A stretch of DNA of 10,524 nucleotides from CALAED01 sp937891035 (GTDB lineage: Bacteria > Actinomycetota > Actinomycetes > Streptosporangiales > Streptosporangiaceae): assembly GCA_035642125.1 (NCBI GenBank), contig DASQSZ010000334.1:1-10524 (forward strand), written 5' to 3'. Of the stretch, positions 1 to 6,460 are shown one piece after another. Within the stretch, counting starts at the first letter, position 1, and each line of letters begins with the position of its first letter. Below the pieces are notes generated by a model. It had not been told where the DNA came from and did no database searches. It worked only from the letters and a program-made list of their open reading frames with translations. The position numbers were made by a program, and so were the translations under genes.

Positions 1-124
1 CCACCCGCCGGAGCACGTCCGCCGTCACGTGGACGCGCGGATCCGCGCCGTGCACGTGGATCCGCAGCGGTCCCGGGCGGAGCTCGTTGGTGGTCCCGGT
101 CCTGGTGTCGTACAGCCGTAGCAT
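1..124 (-). CDS. Cysteinyl-tRNA synthetase/MshC-like protein, N-terminal fragment, HIGH motif missing
   Basis: Only the first 41 codons are inside the window; the gene runs off the left edge. The start is ATG at 124, with GGAG only 2 nt upstream, which is poor spacing. The protein opens MLRLYDTRTG and continues LRIHVHGADPRVHVTADVLR. The LRLYDT opening and the following beta strand resemble the start of cysteinyl-tRNA synthetases and of the mycothiol ligase MshC. In those enzymes this strand leads into a zinc-ligand Cys (CGPT or CGIT) and then the HIGH-type ATP motif. Here the Cys position is His, and the segment that should hold HIGH is shortened and has no HxGH. The gene lies 20 nt after the methyltransferase stop, so the two are probably cotranscribed. 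It could be a degenerate paralogue with another job. Family assignment from 41 residues is tentative. Confidence 0.4.
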   Translation of the reverse strand, partial: MLRLYDTRTGTTNELRPGPLRIHVHGADPRVHVTADVLRRV

Positions 125-144
125 GGCTCCAGGCTGTCAGACGC

Positions 145-984
145 TCACACCGAGCGCAGCGCCCGCAGGGTGTGCCGGGAGCCGGCGGCGGCCAGTTCGG
201 TCGCGTCCTGGAACTCGTCCCGCGAGGTGTCGGCGGCGCGTACGGCGGCGAAGCGCAGCCGTACGTAATCCGCGACCCAGCCCGACTCGCGGCGCAACGC
301 GGGCGCGGCGAGGTCGTTGACCCGCATCAGCAACGGCTCGATGGTCTCCGCCGGCACCTGGCCGAGCGGCTCGGCGGCGAACGTCCGCACCCAGTCGGCC
401 GCGCCGTTCGGGCCCTGGGTCATGCGGGTCGGCCGCTCGGCGTACTCCAGCAGCCGTACGGTGAACCCGCCCTCCTCAAGGCGGGTGGCGTACTCGGCCG
501 GGGTGGGGAAGTACCACGGCAACTCGGGCTCGGCCAGGCCGAACTCGCGCCAGGCCGTCTGCATCGCGGCGATCAGTTCGGCGCAGTTGCCCGCTCCGCC
601 CATCTCGGCGACGAACCGCCCGCCGGGCCGCAACGACGCGTGCACTTGGGTGATCACCGCGTCGGGGTCGCGGGTCAGCCAGTGCAGGGCGCCGTTGGAG
701 GCCACGGCGTCATAGCGTTCCGCGACCGTGAAGTCGTGCGCGTCGCTGACGGTGAACGACAGCTCGGGATACTGCGCCTTCGCCTTCGCGATCATCTCCG
801 GGTTGCCGTCGATGCCCAGCACGTGGCCGCCGCGCGCGGAGATCTCCGCGGCCAGTGCCCCGGCGCCGCAGCCCAGGTCAATGATCTTTTCGTCGGGCTG
901 CGGGTCGAGGAGATCGACCAGCGGCGCGCCGTACGCGGACACGTATCCGAAGGCGGAGTCGTACGTCGCGACTGCCCAGTTCAC
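145..984 (-). CDS. Class I SAM-dependent methyltransferase (trans-aconitate methyltransferase-like)
   Basis: This is a 279-residue cytosolic methyltransferase; the substrate is unknown. Motif I is IIDLGCGAGALA (residues 34-45), the acidic residue that binds the SAM ribose is D59 in GIDGNPEM, the DAHDF loop is at 81-85, and the post-motif strand is YDAVASNGALHW (91-102). LRPGGRFVAEM (118-128) is motif III. The N-terminus NWAVATYDSAFGYV and the overall length fit the Tam/UbiE-like group that acts on small molecules, but that group is broad and the name does not fix a substrate. I chose GTG at 984 because family similarity begins there. The frame stays open to an ATG at 1152, but that extension reads as untranslated promoter DNA. 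No Shine-Dalgarno precedes GTG 984; a TATGTT box 6 nt upstream suggests a leaderless transcript. The aaRS-like fragment follows after 20 nt. Confidence 0.85.
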   Translation of the reverse strand: MNWAVATYDSAFGYVSAYGAPLVDLLDPQPDEKIIDLGCGAGALAAEISARGGHVLGIDGNPEMIAKAKAQYPELSFTVSDAHDFTVAERYDAVASNGALHWLTRDPDAVITQVHASLRPGGRFVAEMGGAGNCAELIAAMQTAWREFGLAEPELPWYFPTPAEYATRLEEGGFTVRLLEYAERPTRMTQGPNGAADWVRTFAAEPLGQVPAETIEPLLMRVNDLAAPALRRESGWVADYVRLRFAAVRAADTSRDEFQDATELAAAGSRHTLRALRSV

Positions 985-990
985 GCTTGC

Positions 991-996
991 AACATA
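991..996 (-). promoter_or_regulatory. Candidate -10 box of the methyltransferase gene (leaderless)
   Basis: On the minus strand the hexamer is TATGTT, which fits the actinobacterial TAnnnT pattern. It ends 6 nt before the GTG start, so transcription would begin at the start codon. I see no convincing -35 hexamer. Confidence 0.4.
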
Positions 997-1011
997 GCCG
1001 ACAAATTCCCC

Positions 1012-1038
1012 GTTCGTGGCACTACTCACGTCACGAAC
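1012..1038. promoter_or_regulatory. Inverted repeat GTTCGTG-N13-CACGAAC, operator candidate
   Basis: Perfect 7-bp arms lie at 1012-1018 and 1032-1038. The left arm covers the place where the -35 region of the methyltransferase promoter should be (17-18 bp from the TATGTT box). A bound repressor there could block that promoter. It may also serve the divergent crotonase gene, although that start is about 170 bp away. No regulator gene is next to it in the window. Confidence 0.4.
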
Positions 1039-1164
1039 AACCTTCACAAGCCGCGTCATGCCCACCCGCGGCCACGCCGTGCGGGCCAACATGGCGGTGC
1101 GACCACCATGGCCGTCAGCAGGGCTGTTACCAGAATCACGTTCTACGAACACCCGTCACCGGGC

Positions 1165-1170
1165 TAGGGT
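1165..1170 (+). promoter_or_regulatory. Candidate -10 box (TAGGGT) of the crotonase gene
   Basis: TAGGGT is close to the actinobacterial TAGGAT consensus and lies 36 nt upstream of the GTG start. A -35 match at 18 bp spacing (TTCTAC, 1141-1146) is weak. The 222-nt gap at 985-1206 otherwise holds only the divergent methyltransferase promoter and the inverted repeat at 1012-1038. Confidence 0.4.
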
Positions 1171-1206
1171 TCCGGCCTACGGGCCACCGGGAGCAAGGAG
1201 CAGACC

Positions 1207-2070
1207 GTGCCGTACGCCGAGATCGAGTACGAGGTCGCGGACCGCATCGCGACGATCACACTCAACCGCCCGGAGCGGCTCAACGCCTTCACCCTCGTCA
1301 TGCGCGGCGAGCTGATCGACGCCTTCGACCGCGCCGACGCCGATGACGACGTACGCGCCGTCGTGGTCACCGGGGCGGGCCGGGCGTTTTGCGCCGGCGC
1401 GGATCTCGGCGCCGGGCCAGAGACGTTCGACTTTGCGGTCAGGGAGCGCAGGCACGGCGCGCTGGAGCGCTTCGCGGACGGCACGCCCCGGGACGCGGGC
1501 GGCACGGTGACGCTGCGCATCGCGCGCAGCCTCAAGCCGGTCATCGCCGCGGTCAACGGGCCCGCCGTCGGCTTCGGCGCCTCGATCACCCTGCCGATGG
1601 ACGTGCGGCTCGCGGCCGAGGGCGCGCGATTCGGCTTCGTGTTCGCCCGGCGGGGCATCGTCGCCGAATCGGCGTCGAGCTGGTTCCTGCCGCGTGTCGT
1701 CGGCATCGCCCAGGCGATGGAGTGGGCGGCGACCGGCCGCGTCTTCGACGCCGCTGAGGCGCTGCGCGGCCGCCTGGTCTCCCGTACCTACCCAGCCGCC
1801 GACCTGCTGCCCGCCGCGTACGAACTGGCGAGGGAGATCGCCGACAACACCTCGGCGATCTCGGTGGCCGCGATCCGGCGGCTGATGTGGTCGGGGCTTT
1901 CCGCCGCGTCGCCGTGGGATGCGCACGTCGCCGACTCTCAGATCATGTACGCCGTCGGCACGACCGCGGACGTCGCCGAGGGAGTGACCGCGTTCCTGGA
2001 GAAGCGCCCGGCCAAGTTCCCCCTGCGGGTCAGCGCCGATCTTCCGGCGGCGGTTCCCGACTGGCCCTGA
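1207..2070 (+). CDS. Enoyl-CoA hydratase/isomerase (crotonase) family protein
   Basis: A 287-residue cytosolic crotonase-fold enzyme acting on an acyl-CoA thioester. Visible marks are TLNRPERLNAF (18-28), the oxyanion-hole segment GRAFCAGADLG (58-68), AVNGPAVGFGASITL (115-129, second oxyanion-hole helix), and RRGIVAESASSWFLPRVVG (148-166). In mitochondrial-type hydratases two catalytic Glu lie in GGGCELA and FGQPE; here those places read FGASI and FGFVF, so both are absent. E154 in VAESAS is the likely acid/base, as in the large actinobacterial subgroup with PEA-SSWFLP at this place. Plain hydration of enoyl-CoA is therefore not assured; isomerase or another crotonase reaction is possible. 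The GTG start at 1207 has an ideal AAGGAG 6 nt upstream (1195-1200). Its 3' end overlaps the convergent SH3-like gene by 41 bp. Confidence 0.88.
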   Translation: MPYAEIEYEVADRIATITLNRPERLNAFTLVMRGELIDAFDRADADDDVRAVVVTGAGRAFCAGADLGAGPETFDFAVRERRHGALERFADGTPRDAGGTVTLRIARSLKPVIAAVNGPAVGFGASITLPMDVRLAAEGARFGFVFARRGIVAESASSWFLPRVVGIAQAMEWAATGRVFDAAEALRGRLVSRTYPAADLLPAAYELAREIADNTSAISVAAIRRLMWSGLSAASPWDAHVADSQIMYAVGTTADVAEGVTAFLEKRPAKFPLRVSADLPAAVPDWP

Positions 2071-2332
2071 CCGCCGGATCGGCCTTGGCCGGCCGATTGA
2101 CCTTGGCGGGCGGGGGCGGCACCACCTTGCCGGCCGCCAGGGTCTCTTCCGCGACTTCGACCAGCTCACCGCCGCGTCTCCTGATCTTCAGCGTGCCGCC
2201 GGACCAAGATTCGAGTACGCCGACGACATCGCTGTACCCTCCCGTGTGCAGACGTCGGCGCAGCGAGACCCGCCGGCCCACGTCCTCCGGTGTGATCGAG
2301 ACCACGAGACGTGCCGGGAAATCGGAAGACAT
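2030..2332 (-). CDS. Small SH3-like domain protein (resembles N-terminal domain of Rv0428c-type GNAT acetyltransferases)
   Basis: This 100-residue protein opens MSSDFPARLVVSITPEDVGR. Residues 1-70 alternate short beta-like strands (VVSITP, GRRVSLRRRL, SDVVGVLESW, TLKIRRRG, LVEVAEETL) ending in AGKVVPPPP. From memory this pattern matches the SH3-like domain that precedes the acetyltransferase domain in actinobacterial GNAT proteins such as Rv0428c. The expected acetyltransferase part is absent: after AGKVVPPPP the chain is only a Pro/Ala/Arg-rich tail. The last 13 codons plus stop lie inside the 3' end of the convergent crotonase gene. It is either a true stand-alone small protein or a gene cut short by rearrangement. 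The start is ATG at 2332 with no clear Shine-Dalgarno. Function unknown. Confidence 0.65.
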   Translation of the reverse strand: MSSDFPARLVVSITPEDVGRRVSLRRRLHTGGYSDVVGVLESWSGGTLKIRRRGGELVEVAEETLAAGKVVPPPPAKVNRPAKADPAVRASREPPPEDRR

Positions 2333-2374
2333 ACTTCATGACCCCCAGGTCGATCGGACTTGCCGCCGACCGCG

Positions 2375-2384
2375 ATACTAGGTT
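2375..2384. promoter_or_regulatory. Overlapping -10 candidates between the small SH3-like gene and fdxA
   Basis: On the plus strand TAGGTT (2379-2384) fits the actinobacterial -10 and would start the fdxA transcript near 2391. On the minus strand 2375-2380 reads TAGTAT, which would serve the SH3-like gene. No good -35 is seen for either. If both are used, the two divergent promoters share bases and would compete. Confidence 0.35.
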
Positions 2385-2445
2385 GCAACGAGCGTGCGGA
2401 GAGCCGTGGCTACGGCGGGGCCGGAAGACCCGAGAGGAGTTGGAC

Positions 2446-2769
2446 GTGACCTACGTCATCGCGCAGCCCTGTGTGGATGTGCTCGACAAGGCGTGCATCG
2501 AGGAATGCCCAGTTGATTGCATCTATGAGGGCAAGCGCATGCTCTACATCCACCCAGACGAGTGCGTCGACTGCGGTGCGTGCGAGCCCGTTTGCCCGGT
2601 TGAGGCGATCTACTACGAAGACGACACGCCAGAGCAGTGGAAGGACTATTACAAGGCCAACGTAGAGTTCTTCGACGACCTGGGCTCCCCGGGCGGCGCG
2701 TCCAAGGTGGGGCCGATCGACAAAGATCATCCGATCGTCGCCGCGTTGCCGCCGCAGGGCGAGTCGTAA
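2446..2769 (+). CDS. fdxA: 7Fe ferredoxin ([3Fe-4S][4Fe-4S])
   Basis: A 107-residue cytosolic electron carrier of the FdxA/FdxC type. The eight cysteines are C9, C17, C21, C25, C40, C43, C46 and C50. By analogy with Azotobacter FdI, C9, C17 and C50 bind the 3Fe-4S cluster, C21, C40, C43 and C46 bind the 4Fe-4S cluster, and C25 is free. The C-terminal part (WKDYYKANVEFFDDLGSPGG) is the usual acidic extension of the actinobacterial family, and the length is normal. GTG at 2446 is chosen because AGAGGAG (2433-2439) lies 6 nt upstream and MTYVIAQPC is the family N-terminus. dapC starts 28 nt after the stop. The fdxA-dapC pair is conserved in mycobacteria (Rv1177-Rv1178). The redox partner is unknown. 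Confidence 0.95.
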   Translation: MTYVIAQPCVDVLDKACIEECPVDCIYEGKRMLYIHPDECVDCGACEPVCPVEAIYYEDDTPEQWKDYYKANVEFFDDLGSPGGASKVGPIDKDHPIVAALPPQGES

Positions 2770-2784
2770 GCACGGCGAGACGCG

Positions 2785-2790
2785 TAACAT
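2785..2790 (+). promoter_or_regulatory. Candidate internal -10 box (TAACAT) for dapC, leaderless
   Basis: TAACAT ends 7 nt before the dapC ATG, and there is no Shine-Dalgarno. A leaderless transcript starting at the ATG would fit. I see no -35 match. Read-through from fdxA is the alternative. Confidence 0.3.
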
Positions 2791-2797
2791 TTCGCAG

Positions 2798-3916
2798 ATG
2801 CACAGCCTGCCGGACTTTCCCTGGGATCGGCTGGCCCCGTACAAGCACGCGGCCGCGCAGCATCCGGGTGGCCTTGTCGACCTTTCGGTCGGCACGCCGG
2901 TCGACCCGACGCCGCAGGTGGTGCAGCGGGCCATCCGCGGGGCCGTCAACGCCCCCGGTTATCCCGTGACCTACGGCACCCCGCGGCTGCGGGAAGCGGC
3001 CGCGGGGTGGTTGCGGCGTCGGCTCGGCGTGACCGGCGCCGATCCCGACGCGGTGCTGCCCCTGATCGGCAGCAAGGAGTTCGTCGCCTGGCTGCCCACG
3101 ATGCTCGGCGCCGGCCAGGGCGACGTGGTGGCCTTCCCCGAACTCGCCTATCCGACCTACGACGTGGGGGCCCGGCTGGCCGGGGCCACCCCGATGGCCA
3201 CCGACGGCCTCTTCGGCCTCGGCCCCATCACGCCGAAGCTGGTTTGGCTCAACTCGCCGTCCAACCCGACCGGGCAGGTGCTGCCGGCCGAGCATCTGCG
3301 CAAGACGGTGGCGTGGGCGCGCGAGCGCGGCGTACTGCTGGTCAACGACGAGTGCTACATCGAGCTGGGCTGGTCGAACGCGCCGGAGGATCGGCCGATC
3401 TCGATCCTGCATCCCGACGTGTGCGAGGGCTCGCACGAGGGGCTGCTCGCCGTGCACTCGCTGTCCAAGCGGTCCAACTTGGCCGGCTATCGGGCCGGCT
3501 TCGTCACCGGCGACGTGGCCGTGGTCAAGCGGCTGCTCGAAATCCGCAGGCACGCCGGGATGATGGTGCCCGGGCCGGTGCAGGCGGCCATGATCGCGGC
3601 GCTCGACGACGACGCGCACGCCGACGAGCAGCGCGCCCGCTACGCCCGGCGCCGGGCGGCCCTGCGCAAGGCGCTGACCGCCTACGGCTTCCGCATCGAT
3701 CACTCCGAGGCGGCGCTGTATCTGTGGGCGACCCTCGACGAGCCCTGCTGGGACACCGTCGGCCGGCTCGCCGAGCTCGGCATCTGCGTCGCGCCGGGCG
3801 AATTCTACGGCGCCAAGGGCGGCCAGCACGTGCGCGTGGCCTTCACCGCCACCGACGAGGACACCGCCGCCGCCGTCCGCCGGCTCACCCCGCAAGCCGC
3901 TCCCGAACCCGCGTGA
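2798..3916 (+). CDS. dapC: N-succinyldiaminopimelate aminotransferase DapC
   Basis: A 372-residue PLP-dependent fold-type I aminotransferase. It transfers an amino group from glutamate to N-succinyl-2-amino-6-oxopimelate in the succinylase branch of diaminopimelate/lysine synthesis. Visible residues are YGTPRLREA (59-67), the SPSNPTG segment with N156, D184 in NDECY (pairs with the pyridine nitrogen), Y187, Schiff-base lysine K224 in SLSKRSNLAGYRAG, R232, and the carboxylate-binding arginine R346 in HVRVAF. The assignment over other class I aminotransferases rests on the family look (actinobacterial LPDFPWDRLAPYK opening), the fdxA neighbour as in M. tuberculosis, and dapD 4.6 kb downstream. 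The ATG at 2798 lacks a Shine-Dalgarno. The stop codon overlaps the possible manD start by one base, and a 10-bp tandem repeat covers this junction. Confidence 0.88.
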   Translation: MHSLPDFPWDRLAPYKHAAAQHPGGLVDLSVGTPVDPTPQVVQRAIRGAVNAPGYPVTYGTPRLREAAAGWLRRRLGVTGADPDAVLPLIGSKEFVAWLPTMLGAGQGDVVAFPELAYPTYDVGARLAGATPMATDGLFGLGPITPKLVWLNSPSNPTGQVLPAEHLRKTVAWARERGVLLVNDECYIELGWSNAPEDRPISILHPDVCEGSHEGLLAVHSLSKRSNLAGYRAGFVTGDVAVVKRLLEIRRHAGMMVPGPVQAAMIAALDDDAHADEQRARYARRRAALRKALTAYGFRIDHSEAALYLWATLDEPCWDTVGRLAELGICVAPGEFYGAKGGQHVRVAFTATDEDTAAAVRRLTPQAAPEPA

Positions 3917-3930
3917 TGCCGCGTGATGCC
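3911..3930. repeat. Perfect 10-bp tandem duplication at the dapC/manD junction
   Basis: The unit GCGTGATGCC occurs twice without a gap (3911-3920 and 3921-3930). The first copy contains the dapC stop (TGA 3914-3916) and the ATG at 3916. With only one copy, that ATG would run into TGA after two codons, so the duplication is what opens the ATG start for manD. Confidence 0.9.
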
Positions 3931-5142
3931 GTGAAGATCGTCGATGCCAAGGTCATCGTGACCTGTCCCGGCCGCAACTACGTGACGCTCAAGATCACTA
4001 CAGAGGACGGTCTGACGGGCGTGGGCGACGCCACGCTCAACGGGCGCGAGCTCGCCGTCGCCTCGTACCTGAGCGAGCACGTGTGCCCGCTGCTGATCGG
4101 CCGCGACGCGCACCGCATCGAGGACACCTGGCACTACCTCTACAAGGGCGCGTACTGGCGGCGCGGGCCGGTCACGATGACGGCCATCGCCGCCGTCGAC
4201 ATCGCGTTGTGGGACATCAAGGGCAAGGTGGCCGGGCTGCCCGTCTACCAGTTGCTGGGCGGGGCGGCCCGCGCCGGCGTGACGGTCTACGGGCACGCCA
4301 GCGGCGGCGACGTCCCCGAGGCCCTCGACGACGTCGCCCGCTTCCTCGACGCCGGCTACCGCGCGGTGCGGGTGCAGGCGGCCGTGCCGGGTCTGGACAA
4401 GACGTACGGCATCCGCAGCGGCTCGAGCCTGACCTACGAGCCCGCCGCCGGCGTCCGCCCCGCCGAGGACGTCTGGGACACCGGCGCCTATCTCGACTTC
4501 GTCCCGACCGTGATGGGGGCCGTGCGCGACCGCTATGGCTTCGGCTTTCAGCTGCTGCACGACGTCCACCACCGGCTGACCCCGATCGAGGCGGGCCGGC
4601 TGGGCCGTTCGCTTGAGCCGTACCGGATGTTCTGGATCGAGGACCCGACGCCGGCCGAGGACCAGGCCGCCTTCCGGCTGATCCGCCAGCACACCACGAC
4701 TCCGATCGCCGTCGGCGAGGTCTTCAACTCGATCTGGGACTGCCAGCAGCTGATCACCGAACGGCTGATCGACTACATCCGTACGTCCGTCTCGCACACC
4801 GGTGGCATCACCCACCTGCGGCGCGTGTTCGGCCTGGCCGAGCTGTACGGGGTGCGCACCGGCTCGCACGGCGCCGGCGACCTGTCGCCGATCTCGCTCG
4901 CCGCCGCGCTGCACGTGGACATGGCGGTGCCGAACTTCGGCATCCAGGAGTACATGAGCCACCTCGACCCGGCCGGTGACGTCTTCCCGCACCACTACTC
5001 CTTCAGCGACGGGCTGATGCACCCGGGCGACGTCCCCGGGCTCGGCGTCGACATCGACGAGGACCAGGCGGCGAAGTACCCGTACGACCCGAAGTACCTG
5101 CCGGTCAACCGGCTGCGCGACGGGACCATGTACGACTGGTAG
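3916..5142 (+). CDS. manD: D-mannonate dehydratase, ManD type (enolase superfamily, RspA-like)
   Basis: A 408-residue Mg-dependent enzyme that removes water from D-mannonate to give 2-keto-3-deoxygluconate in hexuronate catabolism. Numbered from GTG 3931, the residues line up with Novosphingobium ManD: R147 and Y159 (catalytic pair), metal ligands D211, E237 and E263, H213 in LLHDVHHR, and H313 in GSHGAGDLSP. A315 after HG is the state reported for the efficient, mannonate-specific branch; the weak branch has Pro. The end, VNRLRDGTMYDW, is typical of the family. ATG 3916 overlaps the dapC stop and suggests translational coupling. GTG 3931 (403 residues, MKIVDAKVIVTCPGRN) matches family N-termini better and may be the older start; neither has a Shine-Dalgarno. 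No uxaC, uxuB or kdgK partner is nearby. Confidence 0.9.
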   Translation: MPRDAVKIVDAKVIVTCPGRNYVTLKITTEDGLTGVGDATLNGRELAVASYLSEHVCPLLIGRDAHRIEDTWHYLYKGAYWRRGPVTMTAIAAVDIALWDIKGKVAGLPVYQLLGGAARAGVTVYGHASGGDVPEALDDVARFLDAGYRAVRVQAAVPGLDKTYGIRSGSSLTYEPAAGVRPAEDVWDTGAYLDFVPTVMGAVRDRYGFGFQLLHDVHHRLTPIEAGRLGRSLEPYRMFWIEDPTPAEDQAAFRLIRQHTTTPIAVGEVFNSIWDCQQLITERLIDYIRTSVSHTGGITHLRRVFGLAELYGVRTGSHGAGDLSPISLAAALHVDMAVPNFGIQEYMSHLDPAGDVFPHHYSFSDGLMHPGDVPGLGVDIDEDQAAKYPYDPKYLPVNRLRDGTMYDW

Positions 5143-5157
5143 CCGAACGGCATTCGG
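5143..5157 (+). terminator. Short hairpin directly after manD
   Basis: CCGAA (5143-5147) pairs with TTCGG (5153-5157) around a 5-nt loop, immediately after the TAG stop. The stem is only 5 bp and has no T-run, so termination would be weak and read-through into the next gene is likely. Confidence 0.25.
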
Positions 5158-5162
5158 TGGAC

Positions 5163-5201
5163 CGGACCGTAAGTGTTAAATTACAAGCTCCGGCCGGTCC
5201 G
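5163..5201 (+). promoter_or_regulatory. AT-rich promoter/operator candidate upstream of the acyl-CoA dehydrogenase
   Basis: An AT-rich patch (5171-5187) is striking in this GC-rich DNA. It contains TAAATT (5177-5182), a possible -10, with a poor TTCGGT -35 at 18 bp spacing. Inverted arms CGGACC (5163-5168) and GGTCCG (5196-5201) flank it and could be a regulator site. Confidence 0.35.
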
Positions 5202-5222
5202 TACGTCCGAAGGGGATCTGTG

Positions 5223-6365
<1,143 letters not shown>

Positions 6366-6381
6366 GTCACCCAATTCGTAC

Positions 6382-6410
6382 TTCACGAACGGCGTATATC
6401 GGGATAAGAA
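6382..6410 (+). promoter_or_regulatory. Candidate promoter of the M14 carboxypeptidase gene
   Basis: TTCACG (6382-6387) and TAAGAA (6405-6410) are separated by 17 bp in the 95-nt gap after the acyl-CoA dehydrogenase. Both are partial matches to -35/-10 consensus. A small inverted repeat, TTCGT (6375-6379) and ACGAA (6385-6389), overlaps the -35. Confidence 0.35.
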
Positions 6411-6460
6411 TCATCACGCGGGGGTGCCGTCCGTAGCCGGCGCCGAAAGGGCCAAACGTC

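Noticed and set aside
985..1152. N-terminal extension of the methyltransferase to ATG 1152
   Set aside because: The extra 56 residues have no family counterpart and would cover the inverted repeat and the -10 candidate.
1177..2169. Long minus-strand open frame opposite the crotonase gene
   Set aside because: The translation is Arg/Gly/Asp-rich without domains, and opposes a gene with clear family motifs. GC-rich third positions keep such frames open.
2371..2445. Riboswitch or attenuator before fdxA-dapC (for example a lysine riboswitch)
   Set aside because: The possible leader is only about 55 nt and shows no conserved lysine-riboswitch elements.
3007..3915. Open plus-strand frame running through dapC into manD, which would make a 711-residue fusion protein
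   Set aside because: Before 3916 the translation is Arg/Ala/Gly-rich low-complexity sequence, an out-of-frame shadow of dapC. Similarity begins only at the manD start.
2456..5022. Long minus-strand open frames opposite fdxA, dapC and manD
   Set aside because: They have no recognisable motifs, show skewed composition (Arg, Gly, His, Asp), and lie opposite genes with conserved catalytic residues.
6366..6460. Terminator or small RNA gene between the acyl-CoA dehydrogenase and M14 genes
   Set aside because: There is no stable stem; only promoter-like hexamers and a 5-bp inverted repeat are present.
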